Part shown: positions 16,325 to 24,948 of the stretch, one piece after another
Layout: every line of letters begins with the position of its first letter
How positions within the stretch are numbered: the stretch's first letter is position 1
Assembly (NCBI GenBank): GCA_017449675.1
Contig: JAFTFG010000022.1
Coordinates: 22,984-86,983 of the forward strand
DNA: 64,000 nucleotides
Direction: 5' to 3'
DNA from: Prevotella sp.
Lineage (GTDB): Bacteria > Bacteroidota > Bacteroidia > Bacteroidales > Bacteroidaceae
Translations under genes and position numbers: made by a program
Notes under the pieces: generated by a model
What the model was told of the DNA's origin: nothing
The model's input: the letters and a program-made list of their open reading frames with translations, nothing else
The model's database searches: none

Positions 16325-18175
16325 TTAATAAACCGGTGTACCACTCATGTTGGCATCTGCTACATCAGTACCCCAGCCTGCATTCTGCTTCAATACCTCC
16401 GGGTCGTCGATATTCTTAATCTGTGCAGGAGGAATCTGCAAGAAGCCGTTAGTGGCAGCATAACGCTTAGCCCAAGAAGAAGCAGCATGGCGCATGGTTG
16501 TCCAAGTACCCGTATAGTTCACACGGGTGTTGTTCTGTTTCTGCAGAGCCTGAGCAGCCTCACAATTCTCACCACCGTCAATACCAGACCAACGGCGCAG
16601 GTCGTTGAAGCGGATACCCTCACCGGCCAACTCCCAACGGCGCTCGTTCTTGATATTGTTCCATGAATAGCCGGTGGTAGCCACACCTGCACGGTTCTGG
16701 ACACGGTTCAGATAGGTAGCGGAACCGGTCAACTCTGCATGCATCAGCATGACATCAGCCAGACGGAGCAGAATAATATCTGCGAAGTGGTCACCCTGGA
16801 AAGAGTTACCGTTGTTGTTGGCAGCGGTTGTGTTCTTCACACGATAGACACCCCACCAAGTGTAAGCGGTGTTATGGTCGTCCCAAGAAGATGCAGAACA
16901 GGTGACTGGCATCCATTTCTTGTTGTAGTAGCCGGCATCCTCAGAGCAAGAAGTCGTGAAGACGAAACCGGTTCCTTCGCCTAACTCTGCGGGAGCGTCC
17001 AGGATAGTTGCTTGCTTACGTGGGTCGGCATCAGACCAGTCGTCCCACAACTGAGCGTTGATGGTGCCCTGTCCCCAGCCCTGTCCGAAAGGCAGAGAAG
17101 CGAGGTCGCCATTAGCGACACCTGCACCATTGTCATCACAACGCAGACCGCAATACAGAGAGGTCATATTGGTATAACCCATGGTGTAAGAGGCATTCCA
17201 AGAAGCCATATTGCCAAACTGTACCTGGAACATCTCCTCGGCATTACCGTTGCCTGCCCAGTACTGGTTGTTGGCAGCCAGGTCAGCCACGAAGGGGTAG
17301 TCAGGAGCAGTCAACTCATTGGTGTACTGCCACAACTGACGGAAGTCAGGAATCAAACTATAGCCGCCATTGTTGATAGCATCCTCCAGATAACCGACTA
17401 CCTGAGCCTTGGTCAACGGACCGTTGACACCCTCCTGCTCAGGAAGTTCTACGTCAGCCAGCGTAGCGTTGGCCAGTTCACCGGCCTTCTTATAGAAGCC
17501 CTCATAGAACATATAGGCACGAGCCAGATAACCTTCAGCGGCACCCTTGGTGGCATGACCGTCACCACGAGTGGTAGCGCCATGGCTCATCAGGTTGGCA
17601 GCACTGACGAAGTCAGCCAGGATATGCGGATAGATCACTTCCTCTGCACTCTGCTGAGGACATGGATCGGGAGCGGCAGCAGCCCAGTAAGCGGGGATAT
17701 CGCCCCAGAACTGAGAGCCCCAGAGATAGAACAGACCACGCATAAAGTAAGCCTCACCCAGAAGTTGGTTGCGGGTTGCTTCCTGACCACTCCAGTTGAA
17801 AGCGTCAACAGCATAGATAATGGCATTGGCACGGGCAATACCGACATAGGTGTTATGCCATGCCATGTCAAAGATACTCTCCTTATTGACCATCAGGTGA
17901 CCGATAGCGTGTGACTCTACGTCACCGGTACCACCGGCACCGTTACTGTCGTCAGACATGATATTGTTGACAAACCAAGGTGTCTGCAACGGATCGGCAG
18001 CAAACTGGTTCATCACACCATAGAGGGCAGACAACTCCTTGTTCAGGTCGTTCGCGGAAGCCGGATAGTTGCTGGTGTTTGCCTCTGTGAAATTTTCGGA
18101 ATCGAGGTACTTGTCACACGACGTGAGTCCGAGGGTGAACAGTCCTGCGATTGCCATGACATATATTTTTTTCAT
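16325..18175 (-). CDS. susD: SusD/RagB family surface glycan-binding lipoprotein (PUL1)
   Basis: 616 residues with lipobox LGLTSC and then DKYLDSENFTEA. Typical SusD features include the TPR-forming helices (ARANAIIYAVDAFNWSG, LLGEAYFMRGLFYLWGSQFWGDIPAYW), the DVMLMHAEL segment and, near the end, NERRWELAGEGIRFNDLRRW followed by a C-terminal LQIPPAQIKNIDD block. It would cap the SusC pore and bind the polysaccharide at the cell surface. It follows susC by 35 nt and precedes the duplicated-domain lipoprotein. Confidence 0.95.
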   Translation of the reverse strand: MKKIYVMAIAGLFTLGLTSCDKYLDSENFTEANTSNYPASANDLNKELSALYGVMNQFAADPLQTPWFVNNIMSDDSNGAGGTGDVESHAIGHLMVNKESIFDMAWHNTYVGIARANAIIYAVDAFNWSGQEATRNQLLGEAYFMRGLFYLWGSQFWGDIPAYWAAAAPDPCPQQSAEEVIYPHILADFVSAANLMSHGATTRGDGHATKGAAEGYLARAYMFYEGFYKKAGELANATLADVELPEQEGVNGPLTKAQVVGYLEDAINNGGYSLIPDFRQLWQYTNELTAPDYPFVADLAANNQYWAGNGNAEEMFQVQFGNMASWNASYTMGYTNMTSLYCGLRCDDNGAGVANGDLASLPFGQGWGQGTINAQLWDDWSDADPRKQATILDAPAELGEGTGFVFTTSCSEDAGYYNKKWMPVTCSASSWDDHNTAYTWWGVYRVKNTTAANNNGNSFQGDHFADIILLRLADVMLMHAELTGSATYLNRVQNRAGVATTGYSWNNIKNERRWELAGEGIRFNDLRRWSGIDGGENCEAAQALQKQNNTRVNYTGTWTTMRHAASSWAKRYAATNGFLQIPPAQIKNIDDPEVLKQNAGWGTDVADANMSGTPVY

Positions 18176-18210
18176 ATTACTTTTCTTCTGTTTTAAGTGA
18201 TCAGTATTGA

Positions 18211-21200
18211 TTAGAACTTAATGCTAGCACCGACAATCCAGGTACGTGCTGAAGGATAGAGACCTACGTCAATACCACGTGCCCAACTGGCCTTACCACC
18301 TGAAGAACCGATTTCCGGGTCAACACCGGTGTAACCGGTAATGGTGCAGAGGTTCTGAGCCTGTACATAGAGGCGGAGTTGCTGGAAAGGAGAAGACTTC
18401 CACAACTTGGTGAAGTCATAACCCAGTGTGATGTTCTGAATCTTGAAGTAGTCACCGTCCTGCATGTAGCGGGTTGATACCCACTGGTCGGCAATAGCAC
18501 CTACGGTCAGACGAGGCATCGTGTTGCTGGTGCCCTCACCGTGCCAACGGTCGAAAGCGTCAACGGTGTAGTGCTGATACTGGTTAGCCAGCAGAGCGGT
18601 ACGATAAGCCTGCATGATCTGATGACCGAAAGCACCAGAACCGGTGATTCCGAAGTCAAAGCCCTTGTACTCGCAACCCAGTGAGATACCGAGGTTCATT
18701 GTAGGATGGGGGCTACCGATCTCATGACGGTCGTTGTCGTAGTTGATGACACCATCGTGATCAAAGTCATCCCAGATAGGATCACCGGGCTGTGCGTCAG
18801 CGAGGACGGCCTGGTTGGCTGCACGGGCAGCGTCGATCTGAGCCTGGTTCTGCCAGATACCGCTATAGGACATACCATAGAAGTAACCGATAGGATGACC
18901 AACCTCTACGAGAGAGACATAAGAAGAGTTCTGGAACAGGGCACTGGTCTGATCCACACCGATCTTACCAGAAGCGGTAGCCAGACGAGTCACCTCGTTC
19001 TTATTGGTAGCAATGTTTACATTAGCATGATAGTTGAAGTCCTTGCCGATCTTGTCGCGCCAAGAGAGAGCAATCTCAACACCGGTGTTCTTCACGTCAC
19101 CACCATTGATATAGGCTGCTTCCTCATAACCGAGCACCTCGTTCATAGGAGCCTGTACCAACCAGTCCTTGGTCTTCTTGACATACCAGTCGAAGTTAAC
19201 ACCCAGACGACCGTTCAGCAGACGGGCATCGAAACCGATATTGGTCTGCTCAGAGGTCTCCCATGTGACATCGGGGTTAGGAACGTTCTTAGCATAGGCA
19301 CCGGTGGTGTAGTTGTTCTGACCAACGGTGTAGATCATGTTGCTGGAGAACTTGTAACCATAGTTTGCATAGTCCGTCGGAGAGAAACCGATATTAGACA
19401 GGTAGTAGAAGTTACCGATGTTACAGTTACCGTTCTGACCCCAACTTGCACGGAGTTTGAAGAAGTCGAGCCAACTCTTGGTCTTCTCCATGAACTTCTC
19501 ATTGGTGACGACCCAACCTGCGGATACAGAGGGGAACCAACCCCAACGCTTGCCTTCTGCGAAGTTAGAACTACCGTCGGCACGGAGGATAGCGGTCAGC
19601 ATGTACTTCTCGTCGTAGTTCCAGTTAACACGTCCGAAGAAAGAGGCGATGCTGCCCTGTGAGGGGTTGTCATAACCGGAGTGACCGGTGATATAGTTAC
19701 CTTCATAGTTAGAGGGAATGTTATAGTTCCAGCCGTTGTAGACCAGTGAGTTCAGGTTATCCTCACTGACGGCAAAGTTCATAGACATACCTGTACTCCA
19801 GTTAGAACGCTCGAAACTCTGACCGACCAATACGTCGATGTTGTGCTTGCCCAACTGAGGCAATACGTAAGATAAGGTATTCTCAATCGTGAAACTGCTG
19901 CTCTCATATTCACCCATGCTCATCTCATAGTTGGAACTGGCACTGGTGAAACTGGAACTGTAAGGCATGGACACGCTGCGGTTGTTGCTGCCGCTGAAGC
20001 CAGTATTGAACTGTCCACGATATTTCAGGTTCTTGATAGGCTCTACAATCCAGTAGATGGTAGCACCGAAACCGAAGTCACGGTTCTTGTTGAGAGAACT
20101 GTAACCACCATTGAGGAAGTGGTTCAGGGGGTTGCCGTAGATCATACTGCTGTAGCCATAGCCGTTGTTCTTGAAAGAGGTCAGTGTACCGTCGGCATTG
20201 TAAGGCTCAACCAGCGGAGAAGCGACATAGGCAGCCTGCATGATGTTCCAGTAACCGTTGCCCTCAGCAAGGTCGTGGCTCTTGTGATACCAGTAAGAGA
20301 TATTCTCACCGATGGTCAACAGGTCGTGCTCCTGACCGAAGAGGTCCTTACCTTTCAGGACGACATGCTCGGAGTTGATACGACCGCCATAACGCTGATA
20401 GGTAGAGGCGTTGTCACCACCCATGATACCTTCGTTGGAACTGTAGTTCAGACTCAGAGAGAACTTAGAACGCTCTGAACCGCCGCTCAGTGTTACAGCA
20501 TGACTGAACTGGACGGCGTTCTTGTTCTCGTACTTCTTGAACCAGTCGGTTCCCTCCCATCCGCTATTCACTCTGGAGATAATATCAGAAGGAACAAGGG
20601 TCGTCCAGTCTGTTGCAGTTCCGTAAGTATTGAAGTTCGTCTCGTTGACGAGTTGCATATACTGCTTGGCAGTAACCAGTCCGGGAACCTTCTGGGCATT
20701 TGACCAACCCACGAAACCATCGTACTGGACAGTCAGTTTACCAGCCTTACCCTGCTTGGTGGTTACCAAGATCACACCGTTGGCAGCACGGGCACCGTAG
20801 ATGGCTGCGGAAGCAGCGTCCTTCAGTACGTCGATGCTCTCGATGTCGTTGGGGTTCAGACCATTCAGACCGTCGTCAGCAGTACCTGCGTTGATACCGT
20901 CGATGATCAGCAGTGGAGAAGAGTTACCGATGGTACCCATACCACGAATGTTGACCTTAAAGCCTTTACCGGGCTGTGAAGAACTCTGGGTGATGTTTAC
21001 ACCAGGAGAAGAGGCCTGCATGGCAGTCAGGGCGTTGGTGGTGTTCAGTTTGGCGATGTCCTCACCCTTTACCTGAACAGTAGCACCGGTGACCAACTTT
21101 TTCTTCTGGACACCGTAACCTACGACGACCACCTCCTCCAGAAGCGCGTCGTCTTCCTTCAGGGTGACATCGAAACTTGACTGATTGCCTACTGCAATCT

Positions 21201-21483
21201 CCTGAGTCGTGTAGCCGATGTAAGAGATAACCAAGGTGGCTCCCGGCTTCACGTTGAGTGTAAAGTTACCGTCGAAATCGGTCACCGCACCATTGGTGGT
21301 TCCCTTTTCAACTACGCTCGCACCAATCACGGGACCCTGTGAGTCACTGACGGTACCCGTAACCTTCTTCGTTGTCTGCTGAACAGCCTCCACCGATGTC
21401 TCGCTGGCAGCCATTACAGGTGAGTACATTCCCAAAAGGCATGCACCCATTAGCAGCGCTGTTTTTCTGATTTTTTGATTCAT
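18211..21483 (-). CDS. susC: SusC/RagA family TonB-dependent transporter (PUL1)
   Basis: 1090 residues. A signal peptide (LLMGACLLGMYSPVMA) precedes a carboxypeptidase-regulatory-like domain (~40-115: VTGTVSDSQGPVIGASVV, DFDGNFTLNV), the TonB-box region (LLEEVVVVGYG), the plug (~130-250: VNIRGMGTIGNSSPLLIIDG, AASAAIYGARAANGVILVTTK) and a 22-strand outer-membrane barrel ending in IVGASIKF. It would import oligosaccharides using TonB energy with the adjacent SusD. Its first ~130 codons are very similar at DNA level to those of the PUL2 susC at 27387, in the opposite orientation. The start codon sits in a palindromic context, TACTTAAGTATG. Confidence 0.95.
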   Translation of the reverse strand: MNQKIRKTALLMGACLLGMYSPVMAASETSVEAVQQTTKKVTGTVSDSQGPVIGASVVEKGTTNGAVTDFDGNFTLNVKPGATLVISYIGYTTQEIAVGNQSSFDVTLKEDDALLEEVVVVGYGVQKKKLVTGATVQVKGEDIAKLNTTNALTAMQASSPGVNITQSSSQPGKGFKVNIRGMGTIGNSSPLLIIDGINAGTADDGLNGLNPNDIESIDVLKDAASAAIYGARAANGVILVTTKQGKAGKLTVQYDGFVGWSNAQKVPGLVTAKQYMQLVNETNFNTYGTATDWTTLVPSDIISRVNSGWEGTDWFKKYENKNAVQFSHAVTLSGGSERSKFSLSLNYSSNEGIMGGDNASTYQRYGGRINSEHVVLKGKDLFGQEHDLLTIGENISYWYHKSHDLAEGNGYWNIMQAAYVASPLVEPYNADGTLTSFKNNGYGYSSMIYGNPLNHFLNGGYSSLNKNRDFGFGATIYWIVEPIKNLKYRGQFNTGFSGSNNRSVSMPYSSSFTSASSNYEMSMGEYESSSFTIENTLSYVLPQLGKHNIDVLVGQSFERSNWSTGMSMNFAVSEDNLNSLVYNGWNYNIPSNYEGNYITGHSGYDNPSQGSIASFFGRVNWNYDEKYMLTAILRADGSSNFAEGKRWGWFPSVSAGWVVTNEKFMEKTKSWLDFFKLRASWGQNGNCNIGNFYYLSNIGFSPTDYANYGYKFSSNMIYTVGQNNYTTGAYAKNVPNPDVTWETSEQTNIGFDARLLNGRLGVNFDWYVKKTKDWLVQAPMNEVLGYEEAAYINGGDVKNTGVEIALSWRDKIGKDFNYHANVNIATNKNEVTRLATASGKIGVDQTSALFQNSSYVSLVEVGHPIGYFYGMSYSGIWQNQAQIDAARAANQAVLADAQPGDPIWDDFDHDGVINYDNDRHEIGSPHPTMNLGISLGCEYKGFDFGITGSGAFGHQIMQAYRTALLANQYQHYTVDAFDRWHGEGTSNTMPRLTVGAIADQWVSTRYMQDGDYFKIQNITLGYDFTKLWKSSPFQQLRLYVQAQNLCTITGYTGVDPEIGSSGGKASWARGIDVGLYPSARTWIVGASIKF

Positions 21484-21494
21484 ACTTAAGTATT
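21473..21494 (-). repeat. Inverted repeat copy at PUL1 susC start
   Basis: A 22-nt block covering the susC start codon, with the palindrome TACTTAAGTA just ahead of and overlapping ATG, is identical to 27376-27397 in opposite orientation. Similarity continues into both genes in patches of 23-39 identical nt. The two copies enclose a 5.9 kb segment that contains a tyrosine recombinase gene. Confidence 0.85.
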
Positions 21495-21690
21495 TTTCTT
21501 AGATTGATTGGATAAATACATTTCTGGTTATTAGTTAATGGAGATGAGGTCACCTCCTTCCATGCCAAGCCCCTAGGACCCGCAATGGTGGTTTCTGTTC
21601 TTCTTTTCTAAGGCATAGTTTTTGGTCTAATTTGAAATTTTTGTTAATAGTTTTATCTAGTGGTTTTCGTATTTACATTGTTTTACCGTG

Positions 21691-21698
21691 CAAAATTA
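21691..21698 (-). promoter_or_regulatory. Likely -7 element for PUL1 susC
   Basis: TAATTTTG on the - strand fits TAnnTTTG. No convincing -33 TTTG is seen at the right spacing. It implies a ~200-nt leader before susC, which contains the near-palindrome GGAGATGAGGTCACCTCC at 21540-21557. The rest of 21484-21850 is AT-rich and I see no gene in it. Confidence 0.45.
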
Positions 21699-21853
21699 AA
21701 AGAAATTTACGAAATAACATTATCTTTTCTTGACAAATTTTGATACTTTCTTGCTTTTTTCTCGAATTTTGATGATTTTGTTAACATTCTTAGACGGATT
21801 TGTCCAATAAGTGTAAAGGCGACAATATGGGTAATCGCCTACCAGAAATGTTT

Positions 21854-21942
21854 ATCCTCTGCAACATCTGCCATTCTGCAACACGTCTTGATTGACAGGG
21901 AGTTGGGTGTTGCAGATGGGTGGCAGATGTGGCAAATCAGTC
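21854..21942. repeat. Left composite inverted end of the VirE element
   Basis: Outer arm CCTCTGCAACATCTGCCATT.. to CAACAC (from 21856) and inner arm GTGTTGCAGATGGGTGGCAG.. to AATC (to 21938) are themselves nearly complementary, so the end can fold into a long hairpin. It is built from repeated ATCTGCCA / CTGCAACA units. The ~25-nt centre is not conserved in the right end. Confidence 0.85.
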
Positions 21943-21971
21943 TGTTTTTGCAAATTTTTCAGGTGTTTTTC

Positions 21972-22002
21972 TTGCATTTTCAAAGATTTTTTTGTATCTT
22001 TG
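21972..22002 (+). promoter_or_regulatory. Promoter of the DUF6078-like gene
   Basis: TTG (21972-21974), 20 nt, then TATCTTTG (21995-22002) fits the Bacteroidetes promoter pattern and lies 48 nt before the start codon at 22051. Confidence 0.65.
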
Positions 22003-22050
22003 CACTTGATTTAGCAACTATAAGTTATAAACTTATCAACAACAAAAACC

Positions 22051-22497
22051 ATGCTAGTAGAAAAATCAACTTTTCAAGGAGTTCCAAGAACTTTCATGTT
22101 GTGTTTCAACAACGAGTGTCCAATGTGTGATCACTGCCTGCGTTATCAGGTGGGTGTTCAGGAGTGTCAGCAACGTCTGTGGGGAAGGGCGGTATATCCG
22201 TCGGCCCTGAAGGACGGTAAATGCTCTTTCTATCGGAAGGCAGAGGAGGTCAAACTGGCCTATGGCTTCCATAGTTTGTACAAGAACGTTCCCAAGCATG
22301 AGCGTTCCTTGATGCGTAACATCATTACCGATTATGTGGGAAGCGTAGGCAGTTACTACCGTTATCACAATGGGGAACATATGTTGGCTCCCTGTCAGCA
22401 ACAGACAATCCTTGGCTTCTTTGCGGAGCGTGGGTATGACCAAGGCATTGCTTTCGACCATTACCTGTCCACTTACAATTACGAGTTACGGGACTAA
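22051..22497 (+). CDS. Small cysteine-rich protein, DUF6078-like
   Basis: 148 residues without a signal peptide. Near the N-terminus is a cysteine cluster C-x4-C-x2-C-x2-C-x8-C (CFNNECPMCDHCLRY, then C ~38), which suggests a bound zinc or other metal. The rest is helical with a basic stretch (YKNVPKHERSLMRNIITDYVGS). I recognise it as similar to DUF6078 proteins that occur beside VirE-type genes in Bacteroidetes, from memory. It has a good promoter and precedes the VirE-family gene by 207 nt that hold a palindrome array. A DNA-binding or replication accessory role is only a guess. Confidence 0.6.
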   Translation: MLVEKSTFQGVPRTFMLCFNNECPMCDHCLRYQVGVQECQQRLWGRAVYPSALKDGKCSFYRKAEEVKLAYGFHSLYKNVPKHERSLMRNIITDYVGSVGSYYRYHNGEHMLAPCQQQTILGFFAERGYDQGIAFDHYLSTYNYELRD

Positions 22498-22500
22498 GAA

Positions 22501-22652
22501 CCCGTCGGGATGCTTCTTCCTGCAAGTTCCCTATAAGGGAACTGGTTATTCCGTATAAGGGAACACTTTGCTCCCCTGTGGGGAACAAGTTGTTCCGTAG
22601 GACGGAACACTTCACAATATACGATGGAATGAAGTGTTCCCTTGGCGGGAAC
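22501..22652. repeat. Array of GTTCC/GGAAC palindromes
   Basis: Short inverted repeats follow one another: GTTCCCT-ATA-AGGGAAC (22526-22542), TTCC-GTATAA-GGGAA (22549-22563), TCCCC-TGT-GGGGA (22572-22584), GTTCCGT-AGG-ACGGAAC (22592-22608) and GTTCCC-TTGGC-GGGAAC (22636-22652). A larger pair, GGAACACTTCA (22604-22614) with TGAAGTGTTCC (22630-22640), overlaps the last two. The array fills the gap between the two genes of the VirE element. Confidence 0.85.
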
Positions 22653-22704
22653 AAGTGGAAGAAGCGGTCTGAACGAATAATCATTATCAAATTTATCTAC
22701 AACA

Positions 22705-24549
22705 ATGAAACTATCTTTTATCAGAACAGACAAGCAAAACCGTAAGCATTTCAAGAACGTTCCTCTGGAAACCATGATGCAGAAGGTATTACAAGACAAT
22801 GTGACTAACGACATCGAGAACCTGCGTGACTTCGTTGAAAGGGCAGACTCATGGATGACCTATGGCAGGATGCATCGCATCCCCGCAGCCTACCCCTCCG
22901 TGACCATGAGGACGACCAAGGAAGGCGACCGCCAAGTGACCGGTTTCAACGGGTTGTTGACCCTGACAGTAGGACCGCTTCATGACTTGAAGGAGGCAGA
23001 AGCCGTGAAACGAATGGCGGCCCTCTTGCCATGTACGAAGGTCGCTCTGCGGGGGAGTAGCGGGAAAACGGTGAAGATACTGATCAGTGCCTCCCGTCCC
23101 AACGGTAGTCTTCCCGAAGAGGAAAACGAGATGGAGGCGTTCTGCAAACAGGCCTATCCTCTCGTCTGCCGTATCTATGAGACGGTTATCCAACTGGCGG
23201 CTACCAGTGAGAGACTGACTGTCATGCCAGCCGTACGGGAAGGGAACACCAGTTTGTTGATGGCGGGCTTTCGCATGACGGTAGACCCTCATCCTTATAT
23301 GCGTGAGGAAACGATGGCGATCAATATTCCCGAAAACCTGCCTGTTGAGGAGGTCGGCATCATCCCTGGCCCCTCCAAGAATGCGGAGGCCCCATCCTCA
23401 CCGGCCATCTCTGAGATGATGCAAAGACTAATCGACCTGTTGGAGCAGCAATATAACTTCCGGATGAATACGATGATGGGCTATGTGGAGTATCGCAAGA
23501 AGGAGAAATGGCACCTGGGATGGCGACCTGTCGATGAGCGGGTGCGCAACAGTCTGGCGATGGAGGCACGGCTGGCCGGTCTGAATGTGTGGGATAAGGA
23601 TATCGTGCGTTACCTGAACTCAGGCATGGTGCGTGCCTATAATCCGATAGAGGAGTATCTCTGGGGCCTGGTCAACAAATGGGACGGGCGAGACTATATC
23701 GGAGCCTTGGCGAGAAGGGTGCCTACCAAGAATCCCCACTGGCCCCAGTGGTTCCGGACATGGTTCCTGGCGATGGTGGCACAGTGGTTAGGGATGAAAC
23801 GGAACTATGGCAACGCATTGGTGCCGCTTCTCATCTCCAAACAGGGATATAACAAGTCTACTTTCTGCAAGTCGCTCATCCCGATAGACCTGCAATGGGG
23901 CTATACCGACAACCTCATCCTGTCGGAGAAGAAGAGTGTGCTGCAGGCCATGAGTCAGTTCTTGCTCATCAATCTCGATGAGTTCAACCAGATATCTCCT
24001 GCCGTGCAGCAAGGATTTCTGAAGAATATCATCCAACTGGCCTCTGTGAAGGTGAAACGACCCTATGGCAGACATGTGGAGGATTTTCCCCGTCTGGCTT
24101 CCTTTATCGCCACGACCAATATGGCGGATATCCTGGTTGACCCCTCCGGCAACCGTCGTTTTATAGGAGTGGAACTGACTGGGCCTATCGATGTGTCCCA
24201 GAAAATCAACTATGATCAACTCTATGCGCAGGCTGTCACCTTGTTGGACCAAAAAGAGCCGACATGGTTGGATGAGGAACAGACCCGTCTGCTGATGGAG
24301 TCCAACCGACAGTTCCAACTATGCTCGCCTGAAGAACAGTTCTTTGAGGAGTGCTTCACGATTCCCGAGAAGGAGGAGGATGGCACGTACCTGACTACTG
24401 CGGCCATCTTTGCTGTCATTAAGAAGAAGGCCGGCTCTGCCATCCGGTATGGTAACCTCATCGCTTTTGGTCGCTTCCTTTCGAATATGGAGCATTTGAA
24501 ACAGAAGCGAATCCGACAAGGAACTGCCTATCTGGTTCGTCAAAAGTGA
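22705..24549 (+). CDS. VirE-family protein with BT4734-like N-terminal domain (primase-helicase-like ATPase)
   Basis: 614 residues. The N-terminal ~200 (WMTYGRMHRIPAAYPSVTMR, VAFLP-type core) resemble the BT4734/VirE N-terminal domain. Residues ~280-500 form the VirE/D5-like P-loop NTPase: a degenerate Walker A in LLISKQGYNKSTFCKSL (~375-390), Walker B in LLINLDEFNQ (~419-428), the sensor FIATTN (~467) and the arginine-finger region NRRFIGVEL (~485). The C-terminal ~100 residues (EEQFFEECFTIP, IRQGTAYLVRQK) look like a winged-helix DUF3874-type tail. Proteins of this kind are related to plasmid and phage primase-helicases. It is enclosed by long inverted ends full of short repeats, which could be its binding sites or origin (inference). 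Confidence 0.8.
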   Translation: MKLSFIRTDKQNRKHFKNVPLETMMQKVLQDNVTNDIENLRDFVERADSWMTYGRMHRIPAAYPSVTMRTTKEGDRQVTGFNGLLTLTVGPLHDLKEAEAVKRMAALLPCTKVALRGSSGKTVKILISASRPNGSLPEEENEMEAFCKQAYPLVCRIYETVIQLAATSERLTVMPAVREGNTSLLMAGFRMTVDPHPYMREETMAINIPENLPVEEVGIIPGPSKNAEAPSSPAISEMMQRLIDLLEQQYNFRMNTMMGYVEYRKKEKWHLGWRPVDERVRNSLAMEARLAGLNVWDKDIVRYLNSGMVRAYNPIEEYLWGLVNKWDGRDYIGALARRVPTKNPHWPQWFRTWFLAMVAQWLGMKRNYGNALVPLLISKQGYNKSTFCKSLIPIDLQWGYTDNLILSEKKSVLQAMSQFLLINLDEFNQISPAVQQGFLKNIIQLASVKVKRPYGRHVEDFPRLASFIATTNMADILVDPSGNRRFIGVELTGPIDVSQKINYDQLYAQAVTLLDQKEPTWLDEEQTRLLMESNRQFQLCSPEEQFFEECFTIPEKEEDGTYLTTAAIFAVIKKKAGSAIRYGNLIAFGRFLSNMEHLKQKRIRQGTAYLVRQK

Positions 24550-24578
24550 GTTTTGAACGACCTATCGAAGTGAAAATA

Positions 24579-24668
24579 GTCCGATCTGCCACATCTGCCA
24601 CCCATCTGCAACACGTAATCCATTGATTATCAGTAAGTGTTGCAGAATGGCAGATGTGGCAGAGGATT
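24579..24668. repeat. Right composite inverted end of the VirE element
   Basis: Inner arm GATCTGCCACATCTGCCACC.. to CAACACG and outer arm GTGTTGCAGAATGGCAGATG.. to AGAGGATT form the reverse complement of the left end, with one or two differences in each arm. The centre (24615-24636) differs from the left end. It begins 30 nt after the VirE-family stop codon. Confidence 0.85.
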
Positions 24669-24694
24669 AAAAAACTGTAGTAGGCGGTTGAGGC

Positions 24695-24772
24695 CCTCAT
24701 CTTTTTCAATGGGGATGCCTTGATTGAGAGCCATGACGGCAAAACTATGTCGAGCGCAGTGGAAGGTGATAT
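24695..24772 (-). pseudogene. Fragment of a tyrosine recombinase gene
   Basis: 24704-24772 is identical over 69 nt to 26521-26589, an internal part of the recombinase gene at 26333-27313 (the segment encoding CARHSFAVMALNQGIPIES). Just before it, 24695-24707 repeats CCTCATCTTTTTC from 26331-26343 at the 3' end of that gene. The fragment thus looks like a second copy of the recombinase 3' part with an internal deletion of ~180 nt, truncated on its other side. The remaining 24669-24948 holds no other gene. Confidence 0.75.
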
Positions 24773-24795
24773 TAAATAATGTTGTGCTAAAGTGT

Positions 24796-24911
24796 TGAGA
24801 ATTTCGGCAAATTAAGATAATTAGTTATTGAGAATTTCGGCAAATACGCACACTTGGCTACTGAGAATTTCGGCAAATTCTTTAAATATTCCTTGGAGAA
24901 TCCGAAAAGAA
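24796..24911 (+). repeat. 33-nt-spaced direct repeats upstream of the DUF4143 ATPase
   Basis: The 17-mer TGAGAATTTCGGCAAAT occurs exactly at 24796, 24829 and 24862, a strict 33-nt period. A decayed fourth copy (GGAGAATCCGAAAAGA) starts in register at 24895. The 16-nt spacers differ. The array ends at the promoter of the ATPase gene. Confidence 0.9.
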
Positions 24912-24923
24912 TCGCTATCTTTG
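24892..24923 (+). promoter_or_regulatory. Promoter of the DUF4143 ATPase
   Basis: CTTG (24892-24895), 20 nt, then TATCTTTG (24916-24923), 25 nt before the start codon. The -33 box overlaps the decayed fourth 33-nt repeat, so a protein bound to the repeats could affect transcription. Confidence 0.65.
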
Positions 24924-24948
24924 CGTCGTATTTTCAAGATTACTAAGT

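Larger units (their letters stand above)
21854..24668. mobile_element. Putative 2.8-kb element bounded by composite inverted repeats, carrying a DUF6078-like gene and a VirE-family gene
   Basis: Two ~88-nt ends (21854-21942 and 24579-24668) are reverse complements of each other except for a diverged middle. They enclose just two genes on the + strand and an intergenic array of small palindromes. No transposase or integrase lies inside, so movement would need a partner in trans or replication by the encoded primase-helicase. The outer limits are uncertain and I see no clear target duplication. The element idea is inference; the inverted ends and their gene content are directly visible. Confidence 0.6.

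Noticed and set aside
21484-22050. A search for a PUL regulator (hybrid two-component or anti-sigma pair) near susC.
   Set aside because: No such gene is in the window; only promoter-like elements and the VirE element end are seen in this gap.
24796-24911. The 33-nt-spaced repeats could be taken for a short CRISPR array.
   Set aside because: The repeat is only 17 nt with 16-nt spacers, has three clean copies, and there are no cas genes nearby.
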